In this document: positions 1 to 10,400 of the stretch, piece by piece
How positions within the stretch are numbered: the stretch's first letter is position 1
How the letters are laid out: every line of letters starts with the position of its first letter
Source: Bacteroides ovatus
Lineage (GTDB): Bacteria; Bacteroidota; Bacteroidia; Bacteroidales; Bacteroidaceae
DNA: 64,000 nt
Assembly: GCF_001314995.1 (NCBI RefSeq)
Contig: NZ_CP012938.1
Location: 5,022,001-5,086,000, forward strand
Reading direction: 5' to 3'
Position numbers and translations under genes: made by a program
Notes under the pieces: generated by a model
The model's input: only the letters and a program-made list of their open reading frames with translations
Database searches by the model: none
Told to the model about the DNA's origin: nothing

Positions 1-711
1 AATGGTGGTAATATAACTGTTAATATCACAGAGTTTGTAGACGATGAAATCCGTCAGATGAAGCCGATCAGCGAAGTAAAGTCTATCGGTGTGACTCTTC
101 CTTATCTGAAAGGCTGCTATTTCTACTGCAAGGGAACTAATAAACGCATGCGTGATTTAGCCCGCTGGCCGATGGAAAATGGTTCGGTAATCCGTATTCT
201 GGATGACTGTGCCAGCTATGTGATTATTGCGGATGAAGCCGTAGCCCCGACATCGGAATTGCCTTCTCACTTGAGCGTACACAATGACCTGTTGAGCAAA
301 AACTCTCCTTATAAAGCATCTGTACACACACACCCGATTGAACTGATTGCCATGACACATTGTCCGAAATTTCTGGAAAAAGATGTGGCTACCAATCTGT
401 TGTGGAGTATGATTCCTGAAACAAAGGCATTCTGCCCGCGTGGTTTGGGTATCATTCCTTATAAATTACCTAGCTCGGTGGAATTGGCTGAAGCTACCAT
501 CAAAGAATTGCAGGATTACGATGTGGTGATGTGGGAGAAACATGGTGTATTTGCAGTGGATTGCGATGCGATGCAGGCATTCGATCAGATTGATGTACTC
601 AATAAGTCGGCTCTGATTTATATCGCAGCTAAAAATATGGGCTTCGAACCGGATGGTATGAGTCAGGAACAGATGAAAGAAATGTCAGTTGCTTTCAATC
701 TTCCTAAATAA
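1..711 (+). CDS. rhaD: rhamnulose-1-phosphate aldolase, 5' end outside window
   Basis: Class II aldolase that splits L-rhamnulose 1-phosphate into dihydroxyacetone phosphate and L-lactaldehyde in the cytoplasm. The frame is open from base 1 with no start, so the N-terminus (about 35-40 residues compared with the 274-residue E. coli enzyme) lies to the left; the first ATG in view (58) is internal. Zinc-site residues are visible in the motif VHTHPIELIAMTH, and a further family histidine lies in WEKHGVF. It is followed 19 bp later by fucO, which reduces the lactaldehyde it makes, and then by rhaR, the usual end of a Bacteroides rhamnose operon. Family assignment is firm; the missing part is only a window effect. 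Confidence 0.93.
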   Translation, partial: NGGNITVNITEFVDDEIRQMKPISEVKSIGVTLPYLKGCYFYCKGTNKRMRDLARWPMENGSVIRILDDCASYVIIADEAVAPTSELPSHLSVHNDLLSKNSPYKASVHTHPIELIAMTHCPKFLEKDVATNLLWSMIPETKAFCPRGLGIIPYKLPSSVELAEATIKELQDYDVVMWEKHGVFAVDCDAMQAFDQIDVLNKSALIYIAAKNMGFEPDGMSQEQMKEMSVAFNLPK

Positions 712-730
712 AACAACAAATAGCACAATT

Positions 731-1885
731 ATGAATCGCATTATTTTAAACGAAACTTCTTACTTCGGTGCCGGATGCCGTAGTGTCATTGCTGTGGAAG
801 CAGCCAGACGTGGCTTTAAGAAAGCCTTTTTTGTAACGGATAAAGATCTTATCAAGTTTGGGGTGGCTGCCGAAATCATTAAAGTATTTGATGAAAATCA
901 GATTCCTTACGAACTTTATAGTGATGTAAAAGCGAACCCTACGATTGCAAATGTACAAAACGGTGTGGCGGCATACAAAGCTTCCGGAGCCGATTTTATC
1001 GTTGCTTTGGGCGGCGGTTCTTCCATTGATACTGCCAAGGGAATCGGTATTGTTGTGAACAATCCGGATTTTGCAGACGTGAAATCTCTGGAAGGGGTAG
1101 CCGATACCAAACACAAAGCGGTGCCTACTTTCGCGCTGCCTACTACTGCCGGAACAGCTGCCGAGGTAACGATCAATTATGTGATTATTGATGAAGATGC
1201 CCGCAAGAAAATGGTTTGCGTAGATCCGAACGACATTCCTGCCGTAGCTATCGTAGACCCTGAACTGATGTACTCAATGCCAAAAGGATTGACTGCAGCT
1301 ACCGGTATGGATGCTTTGACTCATGCCATCGAAAGTTATATCACTCCGGGTGCCTGGGTTATGAGCGATATGTTCGAATTGAAAGCCATTGAAATGATTG
1401 CTCAAAACTTGAAAGCAGCTGTGGATAATGGTAAAGATGTGGCAGCCCGCGAAGCAATGTCACAGGCACAATATATTGCCGGTATGGGATTCTCGAATGT
1501 CGGTTTAGGAATTGTTCACTCGATGGCGCATCCGTTAGGTGCATTCTATGATACTCCTCATGGGGTAGCCAATGCCTTATTGTTGCCGTATGTGATGGAA
1601 TACAATGCTGAATCTCCGGCAGCTCCGAAATATATCCATATTGCGAAAGCAATGGGAGTGGACACTACCGGAATGAGTGAAGCCGAGGGAGTAAAAGCGG
1701 CTGTTGAGGCAGTGAAAGCACTTTCTGCCAGTATCAATATACCGCAAAAATTACATGAAATCAATGTGAAGGAAGAAGATATTCCTGCACTGGCTGTAGC
1801 TGCTTTCAATGATGTTTGTACAGGCGGTAATCCTCGTCCTACTTCGGTAGCAGATATCGAAGCTCTATATCGCAAAGCTTTCTAA
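731..1885 (+). CDS. fucO: lactaldehyde reductase (iron-containing alcohol dehydrogenase)
   Basis: Reduces L-lactaldehyde from rhamnose (or fucose) breakdown to L-1,2-propanediol with NADH. I chose ATG 731: it gives a 384-residue protein starting MNRIILNETSYFG, close to the 382 residues of E. coli FucO, whereas the longer frame needs a TTG inside rhaD. The nucleotide-binding GGGS lies at about residues 94-97, and the group III metal-binding histidines are seen in ALTHAIESY, GIVHSMAHPLG and DTPHGVANA. It sits 19 bp after rhaD and so is probably co-transcribed. A broader-range group III alcohol dehydrogenase is possible on sequence alone, but the context favours lactaldehyde. Confidence 0.92.
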   Translation: MNRIILNETSYFGAGCRSVIAVEAARRGFKKAFFVTDKDLIKFGVAAEIIKVFDENQIPYELYSDVKANPTIANVQNGVAAYKASGADFIVALGGGSSIDTAKGIGIVVNNPDFADVKSLEGVADTKHKAVPTFALPTTAGTAAEVTINYVIIDEDARKKMVCVDPNDIPAVAIVDPELMYSMPKGLTAATGMDALTHAIESYITPGAWVMSDMFELKAIEMIAQNLKAAVDNGKDVAAREAMSQAQYIAGMGFSNVGLGIVHSMAHPLGAFYDTPHGVANALLLPYVMEYNAESPAAPKYIHIAKAMGVDTTGMSEAEGVKAAVEAVKALSASINIPQKLHEINVKEEDIPALAVAAFNDVCTGGNPRPTSVADIEALYRKAF

Positions 1886-1910
1886 AGTTAGTTTTTGCGG
1901 AAGTTCTTTT

Positions 1911-2001
1911 CACCACAGATTACACGGATTAGCACAGATTCAATCTTGAATTATTGATTTTCTATATCAAGATTCTGTGTTAATCCGTGCAATTTGTGGT
2001 G
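1911..2001. repeat. dispersed palindromic repeat, copy 1
   Basis: Imperfect inverted repeat: left arm 1911-1949 (begins CACCACAGATTACACGGATT) and right arm 1967-2001, whose reverse complement begins CACCACAAATTGCACGGATT. A second related element lies at 27191-27283. It fills most of the gap between fucO and rhaR. There is no T-run after the hairpin, so it is not a standard terminator. It is seen directly; calling it a REP-like family is inference. Confidence 0.75.
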
Positions 2002-2062
2002 TTTCCTTACTACAACCGGATGTTTTTTTATACCCTTGCGTGTGTTTTCTGAAAATAATTCC

Positions 2063-2070
2063 TATTTTTG
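2063..2070 (+). promoter_or_regulatory. putative -7 box of rhaR
   Basis: TATTTTTG matches the Bacteroides -7 consensus TAnnTTTG and lies 31 bp before the rhaR start. No clear TTTG -33 element is seen at the usual 19-21 bp spacing. It would allow rhaR to be transcribed separately from the rha operon. Confidence 0.45.
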
Positions 2071-2100
2071 TCCAACTCAATTACATGAAAACACATCGGT

Positions 2101-3000
2101 ATGATCGAGGATAATAGTTTGGGATTAGAATTTAAATATCTGATTGTAAATGACATGGACCGTAAATTCGGGCTATGGGTAAATACTGTCGGTTATCAAT
2201 CCATTCCTCCCGATTCACCTTATCCGTTGAAAGAGCATCCTTCCGGTTACTTCTTTAATGCAGAAAAAGGAAGAGTGCTTCGTGAGTATCAATTGGTATA
2301 TATCACCAAGGGGCGTGGTTTGTTTTCATCTGATTCTACCTCTGAAAAGCAAGTTTGTAAAGGTCGGTTGATGGTATTGTTTCCCGGACAATGGCATACT
2401 TATCGCCCGTTGCGGCAGACTGGTTGGAGGGAATATTATATCGGTTTCGAGGGGCCTATGATAGACGCCATTGTTGATGATGCTTTTTTGTCGCAGGAAC
2501 AGCAAATACTGGAAATAGGCCTTAATGAAGAGTTAGTCTCATTATTCTCCCGTGCTCTTGCCGTAGCCGAAGCGGATAAGATTTCCGCGCAACAATATCT
2601 TTCCGGGATTGTGCTCCACATGATAGGGATGATTCTTTCCGTCTCCAAAAATAAGGTTTTCGAGATGAGTGATGTGGATCAGAAGATCGAACAGGCAAAA
2701 ATCATTATGAATGAAAATGTTTCCGGCAATGTGGACCCGGAAGAGTTGGCTATGCGACTCAATATTAGTTATTCATGGTTTCGACGTGTTTTTAAGGAGT
2801 ATACAGGTTATGCTCCGGCTAAATATTTCCAGGAATTGAAACTTCGTAAAGCTAAACAAATGCTGGTGGGAACTTCCCAGTCAGTAAAAGAGATTTCTTT
2901 TTTTCTAGGTTTCCAGTCAACCGAATATTTTTTCTCTTTCTTCAAGAAACGTACGGGACTTACTCCGTTGGAGTATCGTTCGTTCGGGCGGGAAGAATGA
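2101..3000 (+). CDS. rhaR: AraC-family transcriptional regulator of rhamnose genes
   Basis: 299 residues. The N-terminal part (about 40-165) looks like an AraC-type cupin effector domain (VYITKGRGLF, FPGQWHTYRP). The C-terminal 100 residues carry two helix-turn-helix motifs, with the typical signature MRLNISYSWFRRVFKEYTG and, at the end, FLGFQSTEYFFSFFKKRTGLTPLEYR. It stands directly after rhaD-fucO, the position of RhaR in B. thetaiotaomicron, where the regulator activates the rha operon with L-rhamnose as inducer. The family is certain; the rhamnose role rests on position. No operator could be picked out because the operon promoter is outside the window. Confidence 0.85.
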   Translation: MIEDNSLGLEFKYLIVNDMDRKFGLWVNTVGYQSIPPDSPYPLKEHPSGYFFNAEKGRVLREYQLVYITKGRGLFSSDSTSEKQVCKGRLMVLFPGQWHTYRPLRQTGWREYYIGFEGPMIDAIVDDAFLSQEQQILEIGLNEELVSLFSRALAVAEADKISAQQYLSGIVLHMIGMILSVSKNKVFEMSDVDQKIEQAKIIMNENVSGNVDPEELAMRLNISYSWFRRVFKEYTGYAPAKYFQELKLRKAKQMLVGTSQSVKEISFFLGFQSTEYFFSFFKKRTGLTPLEYRSFGREE

Positions 3001-3040
3001 ATAGGATGAAGTCCATATCTATTAGTTATTTGGCTCTGAT

Positions 3041-3071
3041 TTTGGGAATATCATAAAAACTGTTACTTTTG
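3041..3071 (+). promoter_or_regulatory. promoter of the PUL 1 regulator
   Basis: TTTG at 3041-3044 and TACTTTTG at 3064-3071 with a 19-bp spacer: a full Bacteroides -33/-7 pair, 37 bp before the hybrid two-component gene. The -7 box and the five following bases (TACTTTTGTGGCG, 3064-3076) recur exactly at 7209-7221 before the susC gene. Confidence 0.75.
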
Positions 3072-3108
3072 TGGCGAAGATAATGTGCTATAAACCATCA
3101 TTCTTGAT

Positions 3109-6100
3109 ATGCGCGGACAAAAACTATCTAAGATCCATTTTCTTATTCTGTTATCTCTTTTAGGATTTATATCTCCTCTTCAATCACAGGAATATAAGTT
3201 CAGAACATTGGGTGTGGAGGATGGATTGTCGCAAATAACGGTGAGCGATATTTGTCAGGATGAGAAGTCGCGTATATGGATTGCCACACTGGATGGTCTG
3301 AATTGTTTCGATGGCAATCATATTAAAGTCTTTAATCATTTTCATAACGATTCCATCAGTTATGGTAATCTATATGTCACCCAGATGGTGGAGGACGGCC
3401 AGGGGAGTCTTTTTCTCTTGACTTCTACCGGACTTTTCCAGTTCGACCTTGAAACGGAGAAATATTATATTCTTCCGGTGTCTTCTCCTTCCACTCTTGC
3501 CAAAGGAAAGTTGGGAGTGTGGATTGCAGAAGGGGGAAAACTCTTCTTGTATGATAAGAATACCCGTTCCGTGAAGCCAATGTATGCGGAGGTACATTTG
3601 CCGGACACCGGGCCGACAATGGTAGAAGGTTCGGAAGGAAATCTTTGGGTTGCTTTGAAAGATGGCGGGGTGATGCGTGTGGATACTTGTGGATTGATGT
3701 CGCTTTATTTGCCCGGAATCAAGGTGATGAAACTGATAAAAAGTAACGATCAGAATATTTGGGTTGGTTCGCAGGATCATGGTGTTTTCTGTTTTTCACC
3801 TCAAGGTGCAGTCATACATCATTATGATTATAACAACAAGAGTGTTTACACGGTCCGGGATGATATGGCAAGAGCGCTATGTCAGGATTTGGAAGGGAAT
3901 ATATGGGTAGGTTACAGAAGCGGATTGAGTAAGATTGAGGTGGCTACCGGGAAAATATTTCATTATCAGGCGGATCCTAACCGGGTGGGGGCTATGTCCA
4001 ATCGTTCGGTGACTTCTCTTTATACGGACAAACAAGGAACTGTCTGGGTGGGGACTTATTGGGGCGGCGTGAATTTCTTCTCACCGGAATATCAACATTT
4101 TGTACATTATCATGCTTCGGATACCGGATTGTCTTTTCCGGTGGTGGGTGCTATGGCAGAAGATAAATCCGGAAATATATGGATTTGCACAGAAGGTGGA
4201 GGACTGGATTTATATCAACCGGAACAAGGAACATTCAAGCATTTTAATGCGCATACCGGATATCATTTTAGTACGGATTATCTGAAAGATGTCGTTTTTG
4301 ATGAGGCTAATAACTGCTTGTGGATTGCCGCTGACTTTACAAACAGGGTCAACTGTTTTCATCTTGATAACTATCGGAATGATATATATGACCTCGAACC
4401 GCTCGGAGAGGAAAGTGTGGGAGAAGCTCTGTTTGCCTTGGCCGACACTCCTCGTAAATTGTATGTAGGTACAACATCTGCAGTTGTTAGTCTGGATAAA
4501 CAGACCTTAAAAACTGAAGTGTTGTTTCATCAAAAGGAGTTGTTTACACATAATTATAACACTTTGTTGCTTGATTCGAAAAACCGGCTATGGTTTGCTT
4601 CCGATGATGGTTGTGTAGCTTATGTGATTGATAAAGGATGGTTTGAAACGTATAGGATAAGTCTGAAGAAGCAGGTCAGATCTCAAAAAGAGCTGGTCAA
4701 TGTCATCTATGAGGATCGAAAGGGAAACATTTGGGTCGGAACACATGGCAACGGGCTTTTCTTGTTGGATAAGAAAGAGCGATTGTTTCGTTTGCATACT
4801 CCTGAAAGCGTATTATCGGGAGAAAATATCAGAGTGTTGGGCGAAACTCCTTCCGGGAATTTATTGATTGGTACCGGACATGGATTGTCTGTGTTAGAAC
4901 AGAAAGACGGGAAAGTGATAAACTTCAATTCTAAAACAGGATTTCCGCTGACTCTTGTTAATAGGAAATCCATGCATGTATCCCGCAATCATGATATTTA
5001 TATGGGAGGAGCTACCGGACTGGTTGCCATTCGTGAAAGTAGTTTGTCCTATCCTCCGAAAATATATGATTTGGAGTTGGCGCATTTGTATGTCAATAAT
5101 AAAGAGATTACCACAGGCGATCAAACCGGCATCCTAAATAAGTCCTTTGCCTATACCGACCGGATTAAATTGAATTATTTGCAGAATGTGTTTTCTATCG
5201 GTTTCTCGACAGACAACTTTCTGCATATTGGCGGTGGTGAGGTAGAATACCGGTTGATAGGTTCTAATGACGAATGGAGTGAGAATCGTTTGGGGAATGA
5301 TATTACCTATACAAATATATCTCCGGGCGATTATGTTTTTGAGATCAGACTGAAGAACTTTCCGGAAGTAATCAGATCTCTTCATATAACGATCACGCCA
5401 CCTTTTTATGCCACCTGGTGGGCTTATACTATTTATGTGTGTGTGATTCTGACGATTCTATTCTTTGTGGTGAGAGAATATAGAATTCGGCTGTTCTTGA
5501 AAACATCATTGGATTTTGAACTTCGTGAGAAACAATATATTGAAGAAATGAACCAATCCAAACTGCGTTTCTTCACTAATATCTCACATGAAATCAGAAC
5601 CCCTATTACCCTTATCCTGGGGCAGGTTGATCTGTTGTTGAATTCCGGTAAGTTGTCTACGTATGCTTATTCGAAATTACTGAATATACATAAAAATGCC
5701 GGTAACCTGAAATCATTGATAACGGAGTTGCTTGATTTCCGGAAACAGGAGCAGGGACTTTTGAAACTGAAAGTTTCTCAATTTGATTTATATTCTTTAC
5801 TCAAAGAGCATTATGTATTGTTCAAAGAATTGGCAGCTAACAGGAATATTTCGTTTGTTTTGCATGCTGACTGTGAGCAATGCCTCGTGTGGGGAGATCG
5901 TATGCAATTGCAGAAAGTGGTTAATAACCTGCTGTCGAATGCTTTTAAATATACTTCAGACGGTGGAAGTATCAGTATGGAATTGGCTGATGGAGCGGAT
6001 GAATGTATGTTTTCCGTTTCAGACAATGGGGCAGGAATATCCGAGGAAGATTACGTGAAGATATTCGAGCGGTTCTATCAGGCCGAGAATATCGGACAGT

Positions 6101-7134
6101 ATGGAGGAACGGGTATCGGGCTGGCTTTAAGTCAGGGAATTGTGAAAGCTCATCAGGGAGATATAACTGTAGAAAGCCAGTTGGGGAAAGGTTCATGCTT
6201 TAAGGTCACTCTGAAGAAAGGAGATGCTCACTTTGATTCTTCTGTTTCCCGGATTGAACCGGAGCAGGATAAGGAATATATTTATTATTCGGAAGATAAA
6301 GAACTATTGGTTAAGGAGGTACAGACGGCTCAAAGTGAGAGTGGGACTACTGACTGCAAGCTGTTGGTTATTGATGATAATGAAGAAATCAGAAATATCC
6401 TTGTAGATATCTTTTCTCCATTGTACACGGTTGAAACTGCAAGTGATGGTGAGGAAGGGTATGAAAAAGTAAAAATGATGCAGCCTGATCTGGTTATTTC
6501 GGATATTATGATGCCCGGAATGCCCGGAACGGAATTGTGTGCCAAAATTAAGAACAATATTGAAACTTGTCATATCCCTGTCGTTCTTCTGACTGCCCTT
6601 AGTGCGCCCGAACGTGAGTTGGAAGGATTGAGAATTGGAGCGGATATTTATGTGGTGAAGCCGTTTAATATGCGGCGGCTGGTGATGCAATGCAATAATC
6701 TGATTAATACCCGCAGACTTTTACAGAATAAATATGCCCATCAGCTGGATAGCAAAGCGGAGAAGATTGCAACGAATGAACTCGATCAGAGGTTTATCGA
6801 ACAAGCGACGCAGGTAGTGGAAGATAATATGGAAAATCCCGAATTCAGTGTAGATGTCTTCTCACGTGAGATGGGGGTGGGACGTACTGTCTTATTCCAG
6901 AAGATAAAAGGTATCACGGGAAGTACGCCAAATAATTTTATCATGAATCTGCGTCTGAAAAAAGCGGCATATTTTCTGCAGAATTCTCCGGAAATGAATA
7001 TATCGGATATTGCTTACCGGTTAGGATTTGGAAATCCTCAATACTTCAATAAATGTTTTAAAGAACTTTTTGATATTGCTCCTACGCAATACCGAAAAGC
7101 TCATAATACCTCCTCCGAACCCTCTGTGAAGTGA
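3109..7134 (+). CDS. hybrid two-component system regulator (PUL 1)
   Basis: 1341 residues. Single-chain sensor kinase/response regulator/AraC protein, inserted in the inner membrane, that switches on PULs. Order of domains: signal peptide to about 26; two periplasmic beta-propellers of Reg_prop repeats (many IWV/LWIA blades) and a Y_Y_Y domain to about 765; transmembrane helix about 770-792; HisKA with phospho-acceptor His827 in SHEIRTP; HATPase with N-box NNLLSNAFKY near 939 and glycine boxes; receiver domain with acceptor Asp1132 in VISDIMMPG; two AraC helix-turn-helix motifs after about 1240. All catalytic residues are present. It precedes susC by 335 bp and very probably controls the downstream genes; the ligand should be an oligosaccharide from that locus. 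Confidence 0.93.
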   Translation: MRGQKLSKIHFLILLSLLGFISPLQSQEYKFRTLGVEDGLSQITVSDICQDEKSRIWIATLDGLNCFDGNHIKVFNHFHNDSISYGNLYVTQMVEDGQGSLFLLTSTGLFQFDLETEKYYILPVSSPSTLAKGKLGVWIAEGGKLFLYDKNTRSVKPMYAEVHLPDTGPTMVEGSEGNLWVALKDGGVMRVDTCGLMSLYLPGIKVMKLIKSNDQNIWVGSQDHGVFCFSPQGAVIHHYDYNNKSVYTVRDDMARALCQDLEGNIWVGYRSGLSKIEVATGKIFHYQADPNRVGAMSNRSVTSLYTDKQGTVWVGTYWGGVNFFSPEYQHFVHYHASDTGLSFPVVGAMAEDKSGNIWICTEGGGLDLYQPEQGTFKHFNAHTGYHFSTDYLKDVVFDEANNCLWIAADFTNRVNCFHLDNYRNDIYDLEPLGEESVGEALFALADTPRKLYVGTTSAVVSLDKQTLKTEVLFHQKELFTHNYNTLLLDSKNRLWFASDDGCVAYVIDKGWFETYRISLKKQVRSQKELVNVIYEDRKGNIWVGTHGNGLFLLDKKERLFRLHTPESVLSGENIRVLGETPSGNLLIGTGHGLSVLEQKDGKVINFNSKTGFPLTLVNRKSMHVSRNHDIYMGGATGLVAIRESSLSYPPKIYDLELAHLYVNNKEITTGDQTGILNKSFAYTDRIKLNYLQNVFSIGFSTDNFLHIGGGEVEYRLIGSNDEWSENRLGNDITYTNISPGDYVFEIRLKNFPEVIRSLHITITPPFYATWWAYTIYVCVILTILFFVVREYRIRLFLKTSLDFELREKQYIEEMNQSKLRFFTNISHEIRTPITLILGQVDLLLNSGKLSTYAYSKLLNIHKNAGNLKSLITELLDFRKQEQGLLKLKVSQFDLYSLLKEHYVLFKELAANRNISFVLHADCEQCLVWGDRMQLQKVVNNLLSNAFKYTSDGGSISMELADGADECMFSVSDNGAGISEEDYVKIFERFYQAENIGQYGGTGIGLALSQGIVKAHQGDITVESQLGKGSCFKVTLKKGDAHFDSSVSRIEPEQDKEYIYYSEDKELLVKEVQTAQSESGTTDCKLLVIDDNEEIRNILVDIFSPLYTVETASDGEEGYEKVKMMQPDLVISDIMMPGMPGTELCAKIKNNIETCHIPVVLLTALSAPERELEGLRIGADIYVVKPFNMRRLVMQCNNLINTRRLLQNKYAHQLDSKAEKIATNELDQRFIEQATQVVEDNMENPEFSVDVFSREMGVGRTVLFQKIKGITGSTPNNFIMNLRLKKAAYFLQNSPEMNISDIAYRLGFGNPQYFNKCFKELFDIAPTQYRKAHNTSSEPSVK

Positions 7135-7469
7135 TTAAAATAAGTCATCTGGATTTTTAGACTAGATAAAACGAACAATTCGATAGGGTGCAATATATTC
7201 AAATGCGATACTTTTGTGGCGTTGGATAATGCCAGCTTGTACTTGAGTTTTCTTTGGTTAGGTGTGTCCGCACACACTTTCATTTGGTAGACCGGGTACT
7301 GTGTAATCTTTATTCTAATATAATAATTATTGTGTAGTATTATGAAAGACAAATATCCATGTAGTAAATAAAAGATAGCATTTTATTGGAGAGAATCAAT
7401 ATATTTTTCCCAATTAATTAAGTAGTGAGTAAAACCTTGATAATTAACCAATTTAATTTTATTCTAGTT
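7135..7469 (+). promoter_or_regulatory. susC promoter region and long leader (PUL 1)
   Basis: 335 bp without a gene. TACTTTTG at 7209-7216 is a good -7 box; no TTTG lies at the -33 position, as expected for a promoter that needs an activator. Transcription from it would give a leader of about 245 nt before the susC ATG. The leader contains a small GTGTGT/ACACAC hairpin at about 7262-7277 and is AT-rich near its end. I found no convincing repeated operator here. A GTG at 7425 is in frame with susC but is unlikely to be the start. Confidence 0.55.
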
Positions 7470-10400
7470 ATGAAAAATTTGCAGAGTAGGACAAAAGTGC
7501 GGTTGCTTCAGTCGTTCCTTTTGATTTCCTTGAGTCTCTTTTTCCTTGTCAATCCGGCTTATGCTCAAGGCGGGTTTGCAGTGAAGGGAGTTATTGTGGA
7601 TAAAACAGGATTTCCTTTGCCTGGCGCCAATGTGATGGAAAAGGGAACATCTAATGGAACAATTACAGATTTAGATGGTAATTTCTCATTGAATGTTTCG
7701 AAGAAGGGAGTTACTTTGACTGTATCATTCATGGGATATACCCCTAAAGATGTGGTAGTGAAAGATAAAACAATGAATATTACGCTTGAAGAGAACTCTA
7801 AGTTATTGGACGAAGTAGTGGTAGTGGGTTACGGTACGATGAAAAAGCGTGATGTAACAGGAGCTATTACTTCCATCTCAAGCGAGGCCATTGAGCAAAA
7901 AATGGCTACTAATGTTTTTGAAGCACTGCAAGGTACTACTGCCGGTGTACAGGTGGTGTCCGGTTCCGGACAGCCCGGTGAATCTTCTTCTATCAAAATT
8001 CGTGGTACTTCCACGTTCTCTGCCGAAGGTGTGACTCCTCTTTATATTGTAGATGGTGTTCCTTTGGAAAGTATCGATGGTATCAATACCAATGATATTA
8101 CTTCTATGGAGATTTTGAAGGATGCCGCTTCTGCAGCTATCTACGGTTCCCGTTCGGCGAACGGTGTGATTATTATCACTACCAAAAGTGGGCAGGAAGG
8201 TAAAGCCCGTATTGATATCAAGTATAATCACTCGTGGGGTACATTGTCTCACAAGGTTCCACAAGCAAACCGTAAAGAACGTTTGTTGTACGACCAGTAT
8301 CGTAAAGAGTATTTTGAAACATACGGCGGAGGTAATCCGGATGAAAGTAGTGATATACTGAATGATCCGTTGAACTCTTTCTTTAATGTGGATAACGATT
8401 ATCTGGACATGATTACAAGCACTGCACAAAAAGATCAGGTGGATATCAGTGTAGGTGGTGGTACAAAGAAACTGAAATATTTCATCAATACCGGTTATTA
8501 TAATGAGAAAGGTATTATTTCCAATACAGGTTTCCAGAGATTAAATACTCGTATCAACTCCGATTATTCACCGACAGACTGGATGAATATGGGTAGCCGT
8601 ATTTCTTTGACTTATTCTAAAAAGAAAGGTCTGAATGAAGGTACTTTATTGAGCGCAGTGTTGACTCGTCGTCCTTATTTCAATACTTATTATCCGGATG
8701 GCTCTTTGGTCGGAGTGTTTAACGGTCAGAAGAACCCTATTGCGCAGGTCAATTATACCACCGACTTTACTGATTCTTATAAGGCTAACTTCTTCCAGTT
8801 CTTTGAAATCAAATTCAACAAGTATTTGAAGTTTAGAGCTAATATTAATGCCAACTTCTATCTGGATAAACGCAAAAAACTCGAACCGAGTCTTATCACC
8901 GATGAATGGCAGAAACAGAATAAAGGTTATTCTTATAATTACCTGAACTGGAACTGGATGAATGAAGACATCCTTACTTATGCACGCAAAATAAAAGATC
9001 ATAATTTTACGGCCATGGTAGGTGTTAGTGCACAGCAGTGGCGTTATGAAAACGAAACATTTGTGGGGATAAACTCGTCTACAGATTTTATCTATACAAT
9101 GAATGCTTTTGCCGCAAACCTAGATTTGTCATCTACAGGCTCCACATTAAGCAATCACTCTATGGCTTCCATTTTTGCCCGTGTGACTTATGATTATAAA
9201 GGAAGATATTTGCTCAATGCCATTATGCGTCGTGACGGTTCTTCTCGTTTTGCCAAAGAGAACAAATGGGGTAATTTCCCTTCCGTATCTGTGGGATGGC
9301 GCTTCTCGGATGAGAAATTCATGAAATTTTCGAAAAAGTTTCTCGAAGATGGTAAGATCCGTGCAAGTTTCGGTATCACGGGTAACGAAGCAATCGGCAA
9401 TTACGACTATATCTACTCTTATTCTCCGAATTCTATTTATGACGGAGTGGGTGGCGTTATTCCGACTCGTATCGGTAAAGACAATCTGAAATGGGAGGAA
9501 ACTAAACAATTCAACCTTGGTCTGGACTTGAATTTCTGGAATAGCCGTTTGACAGTCACTGCCGATTATTACGATAAATATACAGACGGTTTGCTGGCAA
9601 ACTACCAATTGCCTAAAGAATCTGGTTTTGCATATATGAAAACCAATGTCGGTGAAATGAGTAACCGAGGCTTTGAAATAGCTGTTACCGGTGATATTAT
9701 CCGCACGAAGGACTGGAAGTGGAATGCTTCTTTCAATATCTCCAGAAACATCAACCGTATTGAGAAGCTGTCTGAAGGTAAGGCATATATGGAAGGTGAT
9801 ATCTGGTGGATGCAGGAAGGTGGCCGTGTGGGTGACTTCTACGGATTTAAAAGCGCCGGTGTCTTTGCATACGACGAATCGAATGCTTTCACTGATAAAT
9901 GGGAACAACTGACTCCGGTGTTTGAGAATGGTGTATTTCAGTACAAATATTTGTTGGATGGAAAAGAATATACAGGTAATATTCGTCAGAAGACGTTGCC
10001 GAACGGCAAACCGTTCCGTGGTGGAGATTACAACTGGGAAGAACCGGAAGGAGCCCGTGATGGTGTGATTGATGATAATGACCGTATGGTGATCGGTAAT
10101 GCCATGCCTGATGTAACTGGTGGTTTGAATACAACGGTGACTTGGAAGAATTTGAGTTTATACTTAGGATTCTATTATTCATTGGGAGGACAGATTTATA
10201 ATGCAGCCGAACATAATCGTAATATGTTCAAATACACCGGAACTACTCCTTCACCGGAAGTCATCCATAATATGTGGTTGCATCCGGGTGACCAGGCAAT
10301 CTATCCGCGTCCGTATAATGATGATTACAACAATGCCCGTATGGGTAACTCGTTCTATCTGGAAGATGCTTCATTTATTCGTTTACAGAACATACGTGTA

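Noticed and set aside
689..730. TTG start of fucO inside rhaD
   Set aside because: The extra 14 residues do not fit FucO, and ATG 731 matches the family start.
7425..7469. N-terminal extension of SusC from GTG 7425
   Set aside because: It would place 15 residues before a complete signal peptide; ATG 7470 gives a normal start.
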